The translations under genes were made by a program, and so were the position numbers. Below the pieces are notes generated by a model that saw nothing but the letters and a program-made list of their open reading frames with translations, was not told the DNA's origin and ran no database searches. Shown here piece after piece: positions 27,978-34,965 of a stretch of 46,882 nucleotides of DNA (the stretch's first letter is position 1; every line of letters begins with the position of its first letter). Source of the stretch: Bacillota bacterium (lineage in GTDB: Bacteria > Sysuimicrobiota > Sysuimicrobiia > Sysuimicrobiales > Segetimicrobiaceae); the NCBI GenBank assembly GCA_021324295.1, contig JAJPJJ010000102.1:1-46882 (forward strand). Direction: 5' to 3'.

Positions 27978-28486
27978 TGGCGTACGTCCTGGGCCTCTTC
28001 CCGCACCGGGCGGACGCCGATCGTGCGGCGGCCGCGATCGAGCAGGCCGAGGCGCCGCACGCGTCGTGCCGGACCTCCGGGCCCGCCACCCGCGTCGGCG
28101 CGTGGCTCGCGGAGCTCGCCGGCGGAGGGCACGAGGCGGGCCGCGCGGGGGGAGGCCTGCCCCCGGAGGATGCGCGCTGGTACGAGGAGGAGGTGCGGCG
28201 CGGCCGCGTGCTCCTGGTCGCGCGCACGGAGCAGGACCCCGCCCGCGTGGCCCAGATGATGCGGGAGCTGGGCGCGGCGGACGCTCGCGCGTATGGGCTT
28301 GCGGAAGGGGCGTGGGTTCGCCAGGAGCGAGCGCCGGAGGGAGCGGGCGGCAAGACCTACGAGCGCGCACCCTACACGCCGGGGGCGCCATCCGGCGGGC
28401 CCGCGGCGGAGCGCGCCCGGGAATCCGGGTACCTCCCCGAGCGGGACGAGGACCGGCGAGGCGGCGGGAAGGAACGGGGCGGCTGA
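27977..28486 (+). CDS. Hypothetical protein, possibly general-stress YflT-like
   Basis: 169 residues starting at a GTG whose first base is the last base of the preceding TAG. The first 110 residues look like an alpha/beta domain: AYVLGLFPHRADADRAAAAIEQAE at the start, later a charged helix WYEEEVRRGRVLLVARTEQDPARVAQMMRELGA (only the outline is cited). This is reminiscent of YflT/GSP17M-type stress proteins with paired ACT-like repeats, but the match is weak. The last 55 residues are hydrophilic, Gly/Glu/Arg-rich and probably disordered. The overlap with the upstream gene suggests it is the last gene of the formate dehydrogenase transcript. Confidence 0.6.
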   Translation: MAYVLGLFPHRADADRAAAAIEQAEAPHASCRTSGPATRVGAWLAELAGGGHEAGRAGGGLPPEDARWYEEEVRRGRVLLVARTEQDPARVAQMMRELGAADARAYGLAEGAWVRQERAPEGAGGKTYERAPYTPGAPSGGPAAERARESGYLPERDEDRRGGGKERGG

Positions 28487-28518
28487 CCGCCGGCAACGCG
28501 AACGCCGCGAGCACGCAT

Positions 28519-28544
28519 GTTTGAGGCCCGCAGCGCGCGGGTAT
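28519..28544 (+). promoter_or_regulatory. SigB-type general stress promoter upstream of the DUF892 gene
   Basis: GTTTGA at 28519-28524, 14 bases, and GGGTAT at 28539-28544. The SigB consensus is GTTTaa-N12-14-GGGtAt, so the -10 box is perfect and the -35 core is perfect. No TTGACA/TATAAT pair is nearby. The predicted start near 28552 leaves an 80-base leader before the ATG at 28635. A SigB-family sigma factor is encoded at 35405-36196. Confidence 0.65.
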
Positions 28545-28634
28545 CGTCCGATATGAACGACGCGCAGCCGGCGCGGCGACGTCGGTTCCACCGCCGCCCC
28601 GCCGTACCGTGATCGTCGGAAGGGAGGATGGCGC

Positions 28635-29285
28635 ATGGCTGCTAGAACCGGACGGGCCGCCACCGCGGCAAAGAGAATGGCGGCACGAACGAGGACCACG
28701 GGGAGGACAGCGGCGCGGGCGAGGACCACGCCGGCGAGGGCCCGGCGGTCCCCGGGGCCGCGGCTGGACTCGCTGCGGTCGCTGTTCATCGAGGAGATCA
28801 GGGATCTGTACGACGCGGAGCATCAGATCCTCAAGGCGCTGCCGAAGATGGTCAGCGCGGCGTCCCACTCCGACGTGAAGAGCGCGCTCGAGAATCACCG
28901 CAGGGAGACCGAGGAGCACGTGCGGCGGCTCGAGCAGGTCTTCGAGGACTGCGGCGTGCCGGCGCGGGCCCGCCGGTGTGAGGGCATGGCGGGCGTGATC
29001 CAGGAGGGGACGGAGACGGTCCAGGCCGCGGTCGACCCGGACGTCCGCGATGCGGCCATCATCGAGTCCGCGCAGAAGGTGGAGCACTACGAGATGGCTG
29101 GATACGGCACCGTGCGCACCTTTGCGCAGCGGCTCAACATGCCGGAGTGCGCCAGCGTGCTCCAGCGCACGCTCGATGAAGAGAAGCAGGCCGACCGGAA
29201 GCTCACCGACATCGCGGAGAGCGCCGTGAACGTGCACGCCGCGGAGGCCGAGGGCGGCGACGAGGAAAGCGAAGAGATGGAGTAG
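28635..29285 (+). CDS. DUF892 (YciF-like) ferritin-like stress protein with a basic N-terminal tail
   Basis: 216 residues. Residues about 45-200 form the four-helix DUF892 domain: LRSLFIEEIRDLYDAEHQIL, the helix with ENHRRETEEHVRRL, ESAQKVEHYEMAGYGT and TLDEEKQADRKL. The Glu and His residues could bind two metal ions, as in ferritin-like proteins. Relatives are induced by stress and may handle iron or oxidants. The first 43 residues are almost only Ala, Arg, Thr and Lys, like a histone H1 or Dps tail, which suggests DNA binding. AGGGAGG precedes the ATG by 7 bases. The SigB-type promoter upstream indicates stress control, and hsp20 follows. Confidence 0.88.
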   Translation: MAARTGRAATAAKRMAARTRTTGRTAARARTTPARARRSPGPRLDSLRSLFIEEIRDLYDAEHQILKALPKMVSAASHSDVKSALENHRRETEEHVRRLEQVFEDCGVPARARRCEGMAGVIQEGTETVQAAVDPDVRDAAIIESAQKVEHYEMAGYGTVRTFAQRLNMPECASVLQRTLDEEKQADRKLTDIAESAVNVHAAEAEGGDEESEEME

Positions 29286-29308
29286 GCGCCCCGCGGGCGC
29301 ATGGGCGA

Positions 29309-29347
29309 GACGGGCACGGCTCCGCGCTCCCGGGAGCCGTGCCCGTC
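29309..29347. terminator. 15-base-pair perfect hairpin between the DUF892 gene and hsp20
   Basis: GACGGGCACGGCTCC (29309-29323) and its exact complement GGAGCCGTGCCCGTC (29333-29347) are separated by 9 bases. No T-run follows, so it is not a textbook intrinsic terminator. It could stop or pause transcription, protect the 3' end of the upstream mRNA, or regulate hsp20 translation 35 bases downstream. Confidence 0.55.
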
Positions 29348-29381
29348 GGGCGTCCACGGCGCAGGCCCTGGGGGAGGACCG

Positions 29382-29810
29382 ATGACGACCGCACGCAGGA
29401 CGCCGGTCAACGTCTACCGGCAGAACAACCGCATCATGGTCGCGACGCCGGTGCCGGGGATGGAGCCCGTCAACATCCGCATCGAGGTGCACGGCCGCCG
29501 GGTCACCGTGCAGGCGACCCTGCGCGGGCCCGGCCAGGATCGGAAGCAGCAGTACCTGCGACGCGAGTGGAGCGTCGGCCCGTATGAACGAACGGTGACG
29601 CTGCCGACCTGGGTGGACCCGGCTCGGGCCAACGCGACCTACGACAACGGTGTGCTCGTGGTCATCCTGCCCATCGCCGCCCGGCGCACCTCGGGCACCA
29701 TCATGCTCCGCAAGGTCGGCACCGCGAAGGGGCGTTTGCGGAGGCACGTCGGCGCAAACCTCCGACCGGCCGACGCCACGTCCGCCGAGACCGCCCCCGC
29801 CGCCCCGTAG
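29382..29810 (+). CDS. Hsp20/alpha-crystallin family small heat shock protein
   Basis: ATP-independent chaperone that holds unfolding proteins. 142 residues. The alpha-crystallin domain is visible as NRIMVATPVPGMEPVNIRIEVHG, then REWSVGPYERTVTLPTWVDP, then the end ANATYDNGVLVVILPIA. The usual N-terminal arm is very short (about 10 residues) and the C-terminal I-x-I anchor is not evident, so oligomerisation may differ from standard Hsp20. The GGGGGAGGACCG before ATG 29382 is a good ribosome site. It follows the DUF892 gene and a strong hairpin, and may share the SigB-type promoter. Confidence 0.85.
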   Translation: MTTARRTPVNVYRQNNRIMVATPVPGMEPVNIRIEVHGRRVTVQATLRGPGQDRKQQYLRREWSVGPYERTVTLPTWVDPARANATYDNGVLVVILPIAARRTSGTIMLRKVGTAKGRLRRHVGANLRPADATSAETAPAAP

Positions 29811-29813
29811 CCA

Positions 29814-30023
29814 TCACCAGGGCGTTCCGTGCTCGATTGACAGGATCCAGCTCTTCCGGCGAAGCGGTGCCGGCAGGCGGCCGTGGACGGCGCGGAGCTC
29901 CTGCACGTATTGTTGCCGGACCGTGCGCGCCGCCACGGCATCCTCGACCTCGACGTCGGGGGAGTTGAGCATCCGCAGCCGCTTCCGGATCCGCAGCAGC
30001 GCCTGGATCACCTCGGGTCCCAT
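29814..30023 (-). CDS. Small hypothetical protein (69 residues)
   Basis: I do not recognise this gene. On the - strand, GGAGGAG lies about 7 bases before the ATG at 30023, and the frame runs 69 residues to a stop at 29814. The product MGPEVIQALLRIRKRLRM... is charged and helix-prone, with no membrane segment or metal motif. It converges with hsp20, whose stop is 4 bases away, and diverges from the glutamate dehydrogenase gene. The ribosome site and non-shadow position speak for a real gene; the short length speaks for caution. Confidence 0.5.
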   Translation of the reverse strand: MGPEVIQALLRIRKRLRMLNSPDVEVEDAVAARTVRQQYVQELRAVHGRLPAPLRRKSWILSIEHGTPW

Positions 30024-30137
30024 CGTCCACGCTCCTCCACCCGCGCCGGTCCCCGGGCCCGGCCCCGCGCCGGCGCACACGCGTCGCGCCCCGGCGTTCC
30101 GTAGGGCGCGGCCCGGAGACGGCGTCCGTAGGTGATC

Positions 30138-30187
30138 ATTCCCCGGTCAGGCGGCGGGGAATCCTCGCGGCCCCAGCCGGGGCCGCG
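30138..30187 (+). other. Two tandem hairpins in the region before the glutamate dehydrogenase gene
   Basis: Hairpin one: ATTCCCC (30138-30144) with GGGGAAT (30156-30162) around an 11-base loop. Hairpin two: CGCGGCCCC (30166-30174) with GGGGCCGCG (30179-30187) around AGCC, extendable by CCT/AGG past a 2-base bulge. They lie 3 bases apart and about 50 bases before the gdh ATG. They may be a leader structure of gdh or a boundary between the divergent units. No matching riboswitch class is recognised. Confidence 0.45.
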
Positions 30188-30236
30188 CGAGGAAGCCGGT
30201 GAGCGTGCGCGAATCACGTGAAGAGGCGCCAGACCG

Positions 30237-31505
30237 ATGCCGACACCGTCCGCCCCCGCCCGCGCCGGCGATCCTTGGGAGATGGCCCTGCGCCAGTTCC
30301 ACGGCGCTGCGGACCACCTGCGTCTCGACCCCGGCGTGCGGGAGCTCCTGAGCCGCCCGCGGCGCGAGTTCACCGTCCACTTCCCCGTCGAGATGGACGA
30401 TGGCTCCGTCCGGACGTTCACCGGCTACCGCATCTGGCACAGCCCCGCGCTGGGGCCGACGAAGGGCGGGCTGCGCTACAGCCCCGAGGTGTGGATCAAC
30501 GAGGTGCGGGCGCTCGCCATGTGGATGACGTGGAAGTGCGCGCTCCACCGCCTCCCGTACGGCGGCGCCAAAGGCGGGGTGGCGTGCGACCCGCGCGCGC
30601 TGTCCCGCGCCGAGCTGGAGCGCCTGACGCGCCGGTACGCGACCGAGATCAGCCCCCTCATCGCCGACGGGAGCGACATCCCGGCGCCGGACGTGGGGAC
30701 CGACGCGCAGGTGATGGCGTGGTTCATGGACACGTGCAGCATGCACCGCGGGTATTCCGTCCCGGCGGTCGTCACCGGGAAGCCGGTCTCGATCGGCGGG
30801 TCTGCGGGGCGCGCCGAGGCGACCGGCCGCGGGGTCATGATCGCTGCCCGCGAGGCGGCCCGCGACTGCGGGATGCGGCTCGCGGGCAGCCGCGTCGTCG
30901 TGCAGGGGTTCGGGAACGTCGGGAGCGTGGCGGCCCGCCTGATGCACGCCGAGGGGTGCCGCATCGTCGGAGTGAGCGACGTGTGCGGGGGGATCTACAA
31001 CCCGCGCGGCCTCGTGCCCGACGCGGTGGCCCGGCACGTCCGGGAGACCGGCGGCGTCGCCGGCTTCCCCGGCGCCGATCGGGTGTCCAACGCGGACCTG
31101 CTCGAGTTGCCGTGCGAGGTGCTCGTGCCGGCCGCGATCGAAGGCCAGATCACCAAGGACAACGCGCCGCGGATCTCGGCGCGCGTCATCGTGGAGGGCG
31201 CGAACGGCCCGACGACGCCGGACGCCGACGAGATCCTGGCGGCGCGCGGGATCCTCGTCGTGCCGGACATCCTCGCCAACGCGGGCGGCGTGATCGTCTC
31301 GTACTTCGAGTGGGTGCAGGACCTGCAGTCGTTCTTCTGGAGCGAGGAGGAGGTGAACGCGCACCTCGCACGGCTCCTGGTGCACAGCTACCGGGGCGTG
31401 GCCGCGTTGGCCCGCGCGCGGCGGGTGTCGCTCCGGACGGGTGCGCTCATCGTGGCCGTGGAGCGCGTCGCCGACGCGCTCCGCAGGCGCGGCCTCTATC
31501 CCTGA
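30237..31505 (+). CDS. gdhA: Glu/Leu/Phe/Val family dehydrogenase, probably glutamate dehydrogenase
   Basis: Interconverts an amino acid and its 2-oxo acid with NAD(P); glutamate is most likely. 422 residues. The N-terminal substrate domain has the conserved GPTKGGLRYSPEV and LPYGGAKGG with the two substrate Lys. The segment DIPAPDVGTDAQVMAW and a Rossmann domain with VVVQGFGNVGSVAA follow. The closing segment VPDILANAGGVIVSYFEWVQD is standard for hexameric glutamate dehydrogenases of bacteria and archaea. Only a weak GAAGAGG precedes the ATG. It stands alone after the stress genes, behind two hairpins, and ends the cassette that separates aspS/6S from rarA. Confidence 0.9.
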   Translation: MPTPSAPARAGDPWEMALRQFHGAADHLRLDPGVRELLSRPRREFTVHFPVEMDDGSVRTFTGYRIWHSPALGPTKGGLRYSPEVWINEVRALAMWMTWKCALHRLPYGGAKGGVACDPRALSRAELERLTRRYATEISPLIADGSDIPAPDVGTDAQVMAWFMDTCSMHRGYSVPAVVTGKPVSIGGSAGRAEATGRGVMIAAREAARDCGMRLAGSRVVVQGFGNVGSVAARLMHAEGCRIVGVSDVCGGIYNPRGLVPDAVARHVRETGGVAGFPGADRVSNADLLELPCEVLVPAAIEGQITKDNAPRISARVIVEGANGPTTPDADEILAARGILVVPDILANAGGVIVSYFEWVQDLQSFFWSEEEVNAHLARLLVHSYRGVAALARARRVSLRTGALIVAVERVADALRRRGLYP

Positions 31506-31659
31506 CGCCACCGAAACGCCCGCCGGCGGCAGGCGCGGGAGGGGCCGGGGTCGAGCGCCCTGTGGTCTCGGCGATGCGCTGCCGGGGCGGGGCCGTTCCG
31601 CCTCCCGCGACGCTCCCCGGGGTATATCTCATGGGGAGAGGCCGACCGCGGCGCGTTGC

Positions 31660-31688
31660 TTGACACCCCGCAGCGGCAGGGGCATGAT
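31660..31688 (+). promoter_or_regulatory. rarA promoter giving a leaderless mRNA
   Basis: TTGACA at 31660-31665, a 17-base spacer, and CATGAT at 31683-31688. Seven bases downstream is 31695, the A of the rarA ATG, so the transcript would start on the start codon. No Shine-Dalgarno sequence lies before the ATG, as expected for a leaderless message. Confidence 0.65.
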
Positions 31689-31694
31689 GGGTCC

Positions 31695-33035
31695 ATGGAG
31701 CTGTTCCAGCAGAGCCGCCGTGACGAGCGGGAGCGCCGCGCGCCGCTCGCTGCCCGGATGCGGCCGCGGACCCTCGACGAGGTGGTCGGCCAGACGCATC
31801 TGCTCGGCCCCGGCCGGCTGCTGCGGCGCGCGATCGAGACCGATACCCTGACGTCGGCGATCTTCTACGGGCCGCCGGGCACCGGGAAGACCTCTCTCGC
31901 GTACGTGATCGCCCAGGCGACGCGGGCCCACTTCGAGCCGGTCAACGCGGTCACATCCGGCGTCGCGGATCTGCGCCGCCTGGTCGAGGAGGCCCGAGAG
32001 CGTGCGGCCCTCCACGGCGCGCGCACGATCCTGTTCGTCGACGAGATCCACCGGTTCACCAGGGCCCAGCAGGACGTGCTGCTGCCGCACGTGGAGGACG
32101 GGACGGTGGTCCTGATCGGCGCGACGACGGGGAATCCCTTCGTCGACGTGACGCCCACGCTGGTCTCGCGCGCGCGTGTGTTTGCGCTCGAGCCGCTCGG
32201 TCTGGCCGAGCTGGGGACGATCCTCCGGCGGGCCCTCCTCGATCCGCGCGGGCTCGCCTCGCAGCGCGTCGAGGTCGCGCCCGAGGCGATCGACCAGATC
32301 GCCCGGGTCTCCAACGGGGATGCGCGCGCCGCGCTCAACGTCCTGGAGCTGGCCGCGCTCGTCACGCCGCCCGGCGCCGATGGGGTGCGGCGTGTCACGC
32401 TCGCTCACGTGGAGGAGGCGGCGCAGCGGCGGACGCTGGTCTACGACCGGGACGGCGACGCGCACTACGACATGATCTCGGCGTTCATCAAGAGCATGCG
32501 GGGCTCCGATCCGGACGCCGCGGTCTACTGGCTCGCGCGGATGCTGGCCGCCGGCGAGGACCCGCGGTTCATCGCCCGCCGGATGATCGTGCACGCCGCG
32601 GAGGACGTGGGGCTGGCCGACCCGCAGGCTCTCCTCGTCGCCTGCGCGGCCGCCCAGGCCGTGGAGGCGGTCGGGCTGCCGGAAGCCCGGATCCCGATGG
32701 CGGAGGCGGCGATCTATATCGCCACCGCCCCCAAGAGCAACGCCACCGTCGAGGCGATCTCCCGCGCGGCGCACGACGTGGAGCACGCCGAGGCCCAACC
32801 GGTGCCTCTGGCGCTGCGGGATGCCTCGACGCGCGGCGCGCGGGAGATCGGCCGCGGCGAGGGGTACGTGTATCCGCACGACCACCCCGGCGCGTTCGTC
32901 GTGCAGCAGCACGTGCCGGACAACGTGGCGCAGCGGGTCTACTACGAGCCCACCGAGGCCGGGTACGAGGCTGAAATCCGGCGGCGGCTGCGGGCGTGGT
33001 GGGGCGCGGTGCGCCGGCGCGGTGGGGGAGCGTGA
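31695..33035 (+). CDS. rarA: Replication-associated recombination protein A (RarA/MgsA)
   Basis: AAA+ ATPase acting at stalled replication forks. 446 residues. It starts MELFQQSRRDERERRAPLA, then MRPRTLDEVVGQTHLLGP, Walker A FYGPPGTGKTSLAY, Walker B TILFVDEIHRF, sensor 1 in VLIGATTGNP, and the arginine-finger/sensor region GDARAALNVLEL. The C-terminal tetramerisation part has HYDMISAFIKSMRGSDPDAA and YPHDHPGAFVVQQ. ATG 31695 is chosen over the upstream TTG 31656, because the promoter would start transcription at 31695. mnmA follows with a TGATG overlap. In B. subtilis rarA (yrvN) also lies between aspS and mnmA, with cymR and a cysteine desulfurase between, both absent here. Confidence 0.94.
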   Translation: MELFQQSRRDERERRAPLAARMRPRTLDEVVGQTHLLGPGRLLRRAIETDTLTSAIFYGPPGTGKTSLAYVIAQATRAHFEPVNAVTSGVADLRRLVEEARERAALHGARTILFVDEIHRFTRAQQDVLLPHVEDGTVVLIGATTGNPFVDVTPTLVSRARVFALEPLGLAELGTILRRALLDPRGLASQRVEVAPEAIDQIARVSNGDARAALNVLELAALVTPPGADGVRRVTLAHVEEAAQRRTLVYDRDGDAHYDMISAFIKSMRGSDPDAAVYWLARMLAAGEDPRFIARRMIVHAAEDVGLADPQALLVACAAAQAVEAVGLPEARIPMAEAAIYIATAPKSNATVEAISRAAHDVEHAEAQPVPLALRDASTRGAREIGRGEGYVYPHDHPGAFVVQQHVPDNVAQRVYYEPTEAGYEAEIRRRLRAWWGAVRRRGGGA

Positions 33036-34144
33036 TGGCCCGCATCGCGGTGGCCATGAGCGGCGGGGTGGACAGCGCGGTGGCGGCGGCGCTCCTCGTG
33101 TCCGCGGGCCACGAGGTCGTCGGGTTCACGATGAACCTGTGGCCGACGTGGGTGCCCGCGGGGGACGGCGGGGGAGGCTGCTGTGGCGTCGGGGCGATCG
33201 ACGACGCGCGGTCGGTGGCGCGCGCGCTCGGGATTCCCCACTACGTCGTGAACCTGCGCGCGGAGTTCGAGCGGGAGGTCATCGGGCAGTTCGCGCGCGA
33301 GTACGCGCTCGGGCGGACTCCCAACCCCTGCATCGCGTGCAACCGGGCGATCAAGTTCTCGCTGCTGCTCCGCCGCGTGCTCGGGCTCGGGATCGACGCG
33401 CTGGCCACCGGTCATTATGCGAGGCTGGACAGCGGCCCGGACGGCCGGAGGCGCCTGCTGAGGGCGGTCGACAGGCAGAAGGACCAGTCCTACGTCCTCG
33501 CGGGGCTGACCCAGGAGCAGCTCGCGCGGCTGCACTTCCCGGTGGGCGAGCACACGAAGCCGGAGATCCGGGCGATCGCGCGCGCGCGCGCGCTGCCCGT
33601 CGCCGACAAGCCGGACAGCCAGGAGATCTGCTTCGTCCCGACCGGCGACTACAGCGACGTCGTGGCACGGTTCGAGCCGCAGGCGGTCCGCCCGGGCCCG
33701 ATCTACGATCTGGCCGGGCGGCCGGTGGGGGAGCACCGCGGGCTCGCCCGCTACACGATCGGCCAGCGGCGGCGCCTCGGGCTGCGCGGCGACCGGCCCC
33801 AGTACGTCGTCGCGATCGACCCCGACCGGAACGCGCTCGTGGTGGGGGACGCGGCATCGCTGCGGTGCGCCGGGCTGGTCGTCGGGGACGTCAACTGGAT
33901 CGCGATCCCCGGGCTGCGGGAGGAGCGGCTCGCGACCGTGCGCATCCGGCACGCCGCCCCGGATCTTCCCGCCGTGATCGCGCCCGGCGCCGCCGGCCGG
34001 GTCGTGGTGCGGTTCCTGGAGCGGCCGCGCGCGGCGGCGCCGGGACAGGCCGCGGCGTTCTACGACGGAGACGTGGTCCTGGGCGGCGGCGTGATCGAGG
34101 ACGTCAGGCTCGCGGCGGAGGGCGCGGATGCCGGGCACCGGTGA
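33035..34144 (+). CDS. mnmA: tRNA-specific 2-thiouridylase MnmA
   Basis: Puts sulfur on U34 of tRNAs for Lys, Glu and Gln. 369 residues. The PP-loop ATP motif is AMSGGVDSAVAAALL. The catalytic cysteines lie in TPNPCIACNRAIKF and PDSQEICF, and TGHYARL and KDQSYVLAGL are standard family segments. The C-terminal beta-barrel domains are complete. The ATG overlaps the rarA stop (TGATG), with GGTGGGGGAG before it. The usual sulfur donor gene (iscS/nifS) is not adjacent, unlike in B. subtilis, so the donor must be encoded elsewhere. The next gene overlaps its end by 17 bases. Confidence 0.95.
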   Translation: MARIAVAMSGGVDSAVAAALLVSAGHEVVGFTMNLWPTWVPAGDGGGGCCGVGAIDDARSVARALGIPHYVVNLRAEFEREVIGQFAREYALGRTPNPCIACNRAIKFSLLLRRVLGLGIDALATGHYARLDSGPDGRRRLLRAVDRQKDQSYVLAGLTQEQLARLHFPVGEHTKPEIRAIARARALPVADKPDSQEICFVPTGDYSDVVARFEPQAVRPGPIYDLAGRPVGEHRGLARYTIGQRRRLGLRGDRPQYVVAIDPDRNALVVGDAASLRCAGLVVGDVNWIAIPGLREERLATVRIRHAAPDLPAVIAPGAAGRVVVRFLERPRAAAPGQAAAFYDGDVVLGGGVIEDVRLAAEGADAGHR

Positions 34145-34541
34145 GATCAGCCTCGCCGTGATCGCCGCGGCGGCCGCGGTGGCCACGGGCGCGCTGGTGC
34201 CGGCGCTCGTGCAGGTGCGGCGCACCGCCGCGCGCGCGGAGGAGGTCCTGCGGGCCGTCGGCGAGACGCTGCCGGGTCTCCTGCGCGATACCCGCGCGCT
34301 GGTGGACAAGCTGGACCGGGTGGCAGACACCGTGCACGACCTCGCGGGATCGGCGAGCCGCCTGGACCGGGTCGCGACCACCGCCGCGCGCACGGTGGTG
34401 GGCATGCGGGACGTCGCGCTCCAGGTGGCGCGGGAGATGGTCGTGCCGTCGATGGCCAACGCCGCGGGCCTGCTCGCGATCCTGCGTGACACCATGCAGT
34501 GGCTCAGGCCGAGACGTGACAACAGGAGGGAGGGGCCATGA
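34128..34541 (+). CDS. DUF948-like membrane-anchored protein
   Basis: 137 residues: an N-terminal hydrophobic helix (about 7-28), then a long amphipathic, probably coiled-coil region (RAEEVLRAVGETLPGLLRDTRALVDKLDRVADTVHDLAG), as in DUF948 proteins. Function is unknown; such genes often sit next to ytxH-like stress genes, as here. It begins inside mnmA (17-base overlap) with GGCGGAGGG upstream. It ends in an ATGA overlap with the ytxH-like gene, so all are coupled. Confidence 0.75.
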   Translation: MPGTGEISLAVIAAAAAVATGALVPALVQVRRTAARAEEVLRAVGETLPGLLRDTRALVDKLDRVADTVHDLAGSASRLDRVATTAARTVVGMRDVALQVAREMVVPSMANAAGLLAILRDTMQWLRPRRDNRREGP

Positions 34542-34945
34542 CTGAGCGGCGCGACTTTCTCGCCGGTGTGATCCTCGGCGCGCTCCTGGGCGCTGCCCTG
34601 GGGATGCTCTTCGCGCCACGGACCGGGAACGAGACCCGGGCGCAGCTCCGCCAGCGAAGCGAGGAGCTGCGGCGGCGGGCCCGCGAGCAGGCCGAGCGGT
34701 TGCGCACCACGGCCGACGGCATGACGGAGCGCGTGCGGGATGCGGCGGACGACCTCCTCTGGCGGGCCCGCGCGACGGCCGGGGACATGATGGGCCGGGC
34801 ACGCACGACCGCGGAAGAGATGGTGGGCCGGGGCCGAAGCCTGCTGGAGGAGCGATCGGAGCGGCTGCGCCGGGCGTTCGAGTCGGGCCGGGAGGCCGCC
34901 TCTGAGATCGGCGAGAGCTCCGGCGCCGGCCCGCAGCCGCGCTGA
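34538..34945 (+). CDS. ytxH: YtxH-like stress protein
   Basis: 135 residues. The N-terminal segment DFLAGVILGALLGAALGMLFAPRTG is one membrane helix ending in the YtxH signature APRTG. The rest is a highly charged helical part with repeating 11-22-residue units (EELRRRAREQAERLRTTADG ... ATAGDMMGRARTTAEEMVGRG), similar to apolipoprotein-like coils. In B. subtilis ytxH belongs to the SigB general stress regulon. Here it directly precedes the RsbW-like and SigB genes, so the stress link holds in this genome too. GGAGGGAGGGG precedes the ATG. Confidence 0.85.
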   Translation: MTERRDFLAGVILGALLGAALGMLFAPRTGNETRAQLRQRSEELRRRAREQAERLRTTADGMTERVRDAADDLLWRARATAGDMMGRARTTAEEMVGRGRSLLEERSERLRRAFESGREAASEIGESSGAGPQPR

Positions 34946-34965
34946 GGGGCCGGGGGAGACGCCGC

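Noticed and set aside
30189-30236. Cobalamin-riboswitch-like GGAAGCCGGTG and a B12-box-like AGACC before gdh
   Set aside because: Only short pieces match. The central core, the expected spacing and the P4-P6 helices are missing, and the element would be too short.
22479-31505. Genomic island or prophage origin of the cassette
   Set aside because: No integrase, transposase, tRNA target, direct repeats or change in base composition is visible at either edge. Only the interruption of gene order is retained as an observation.
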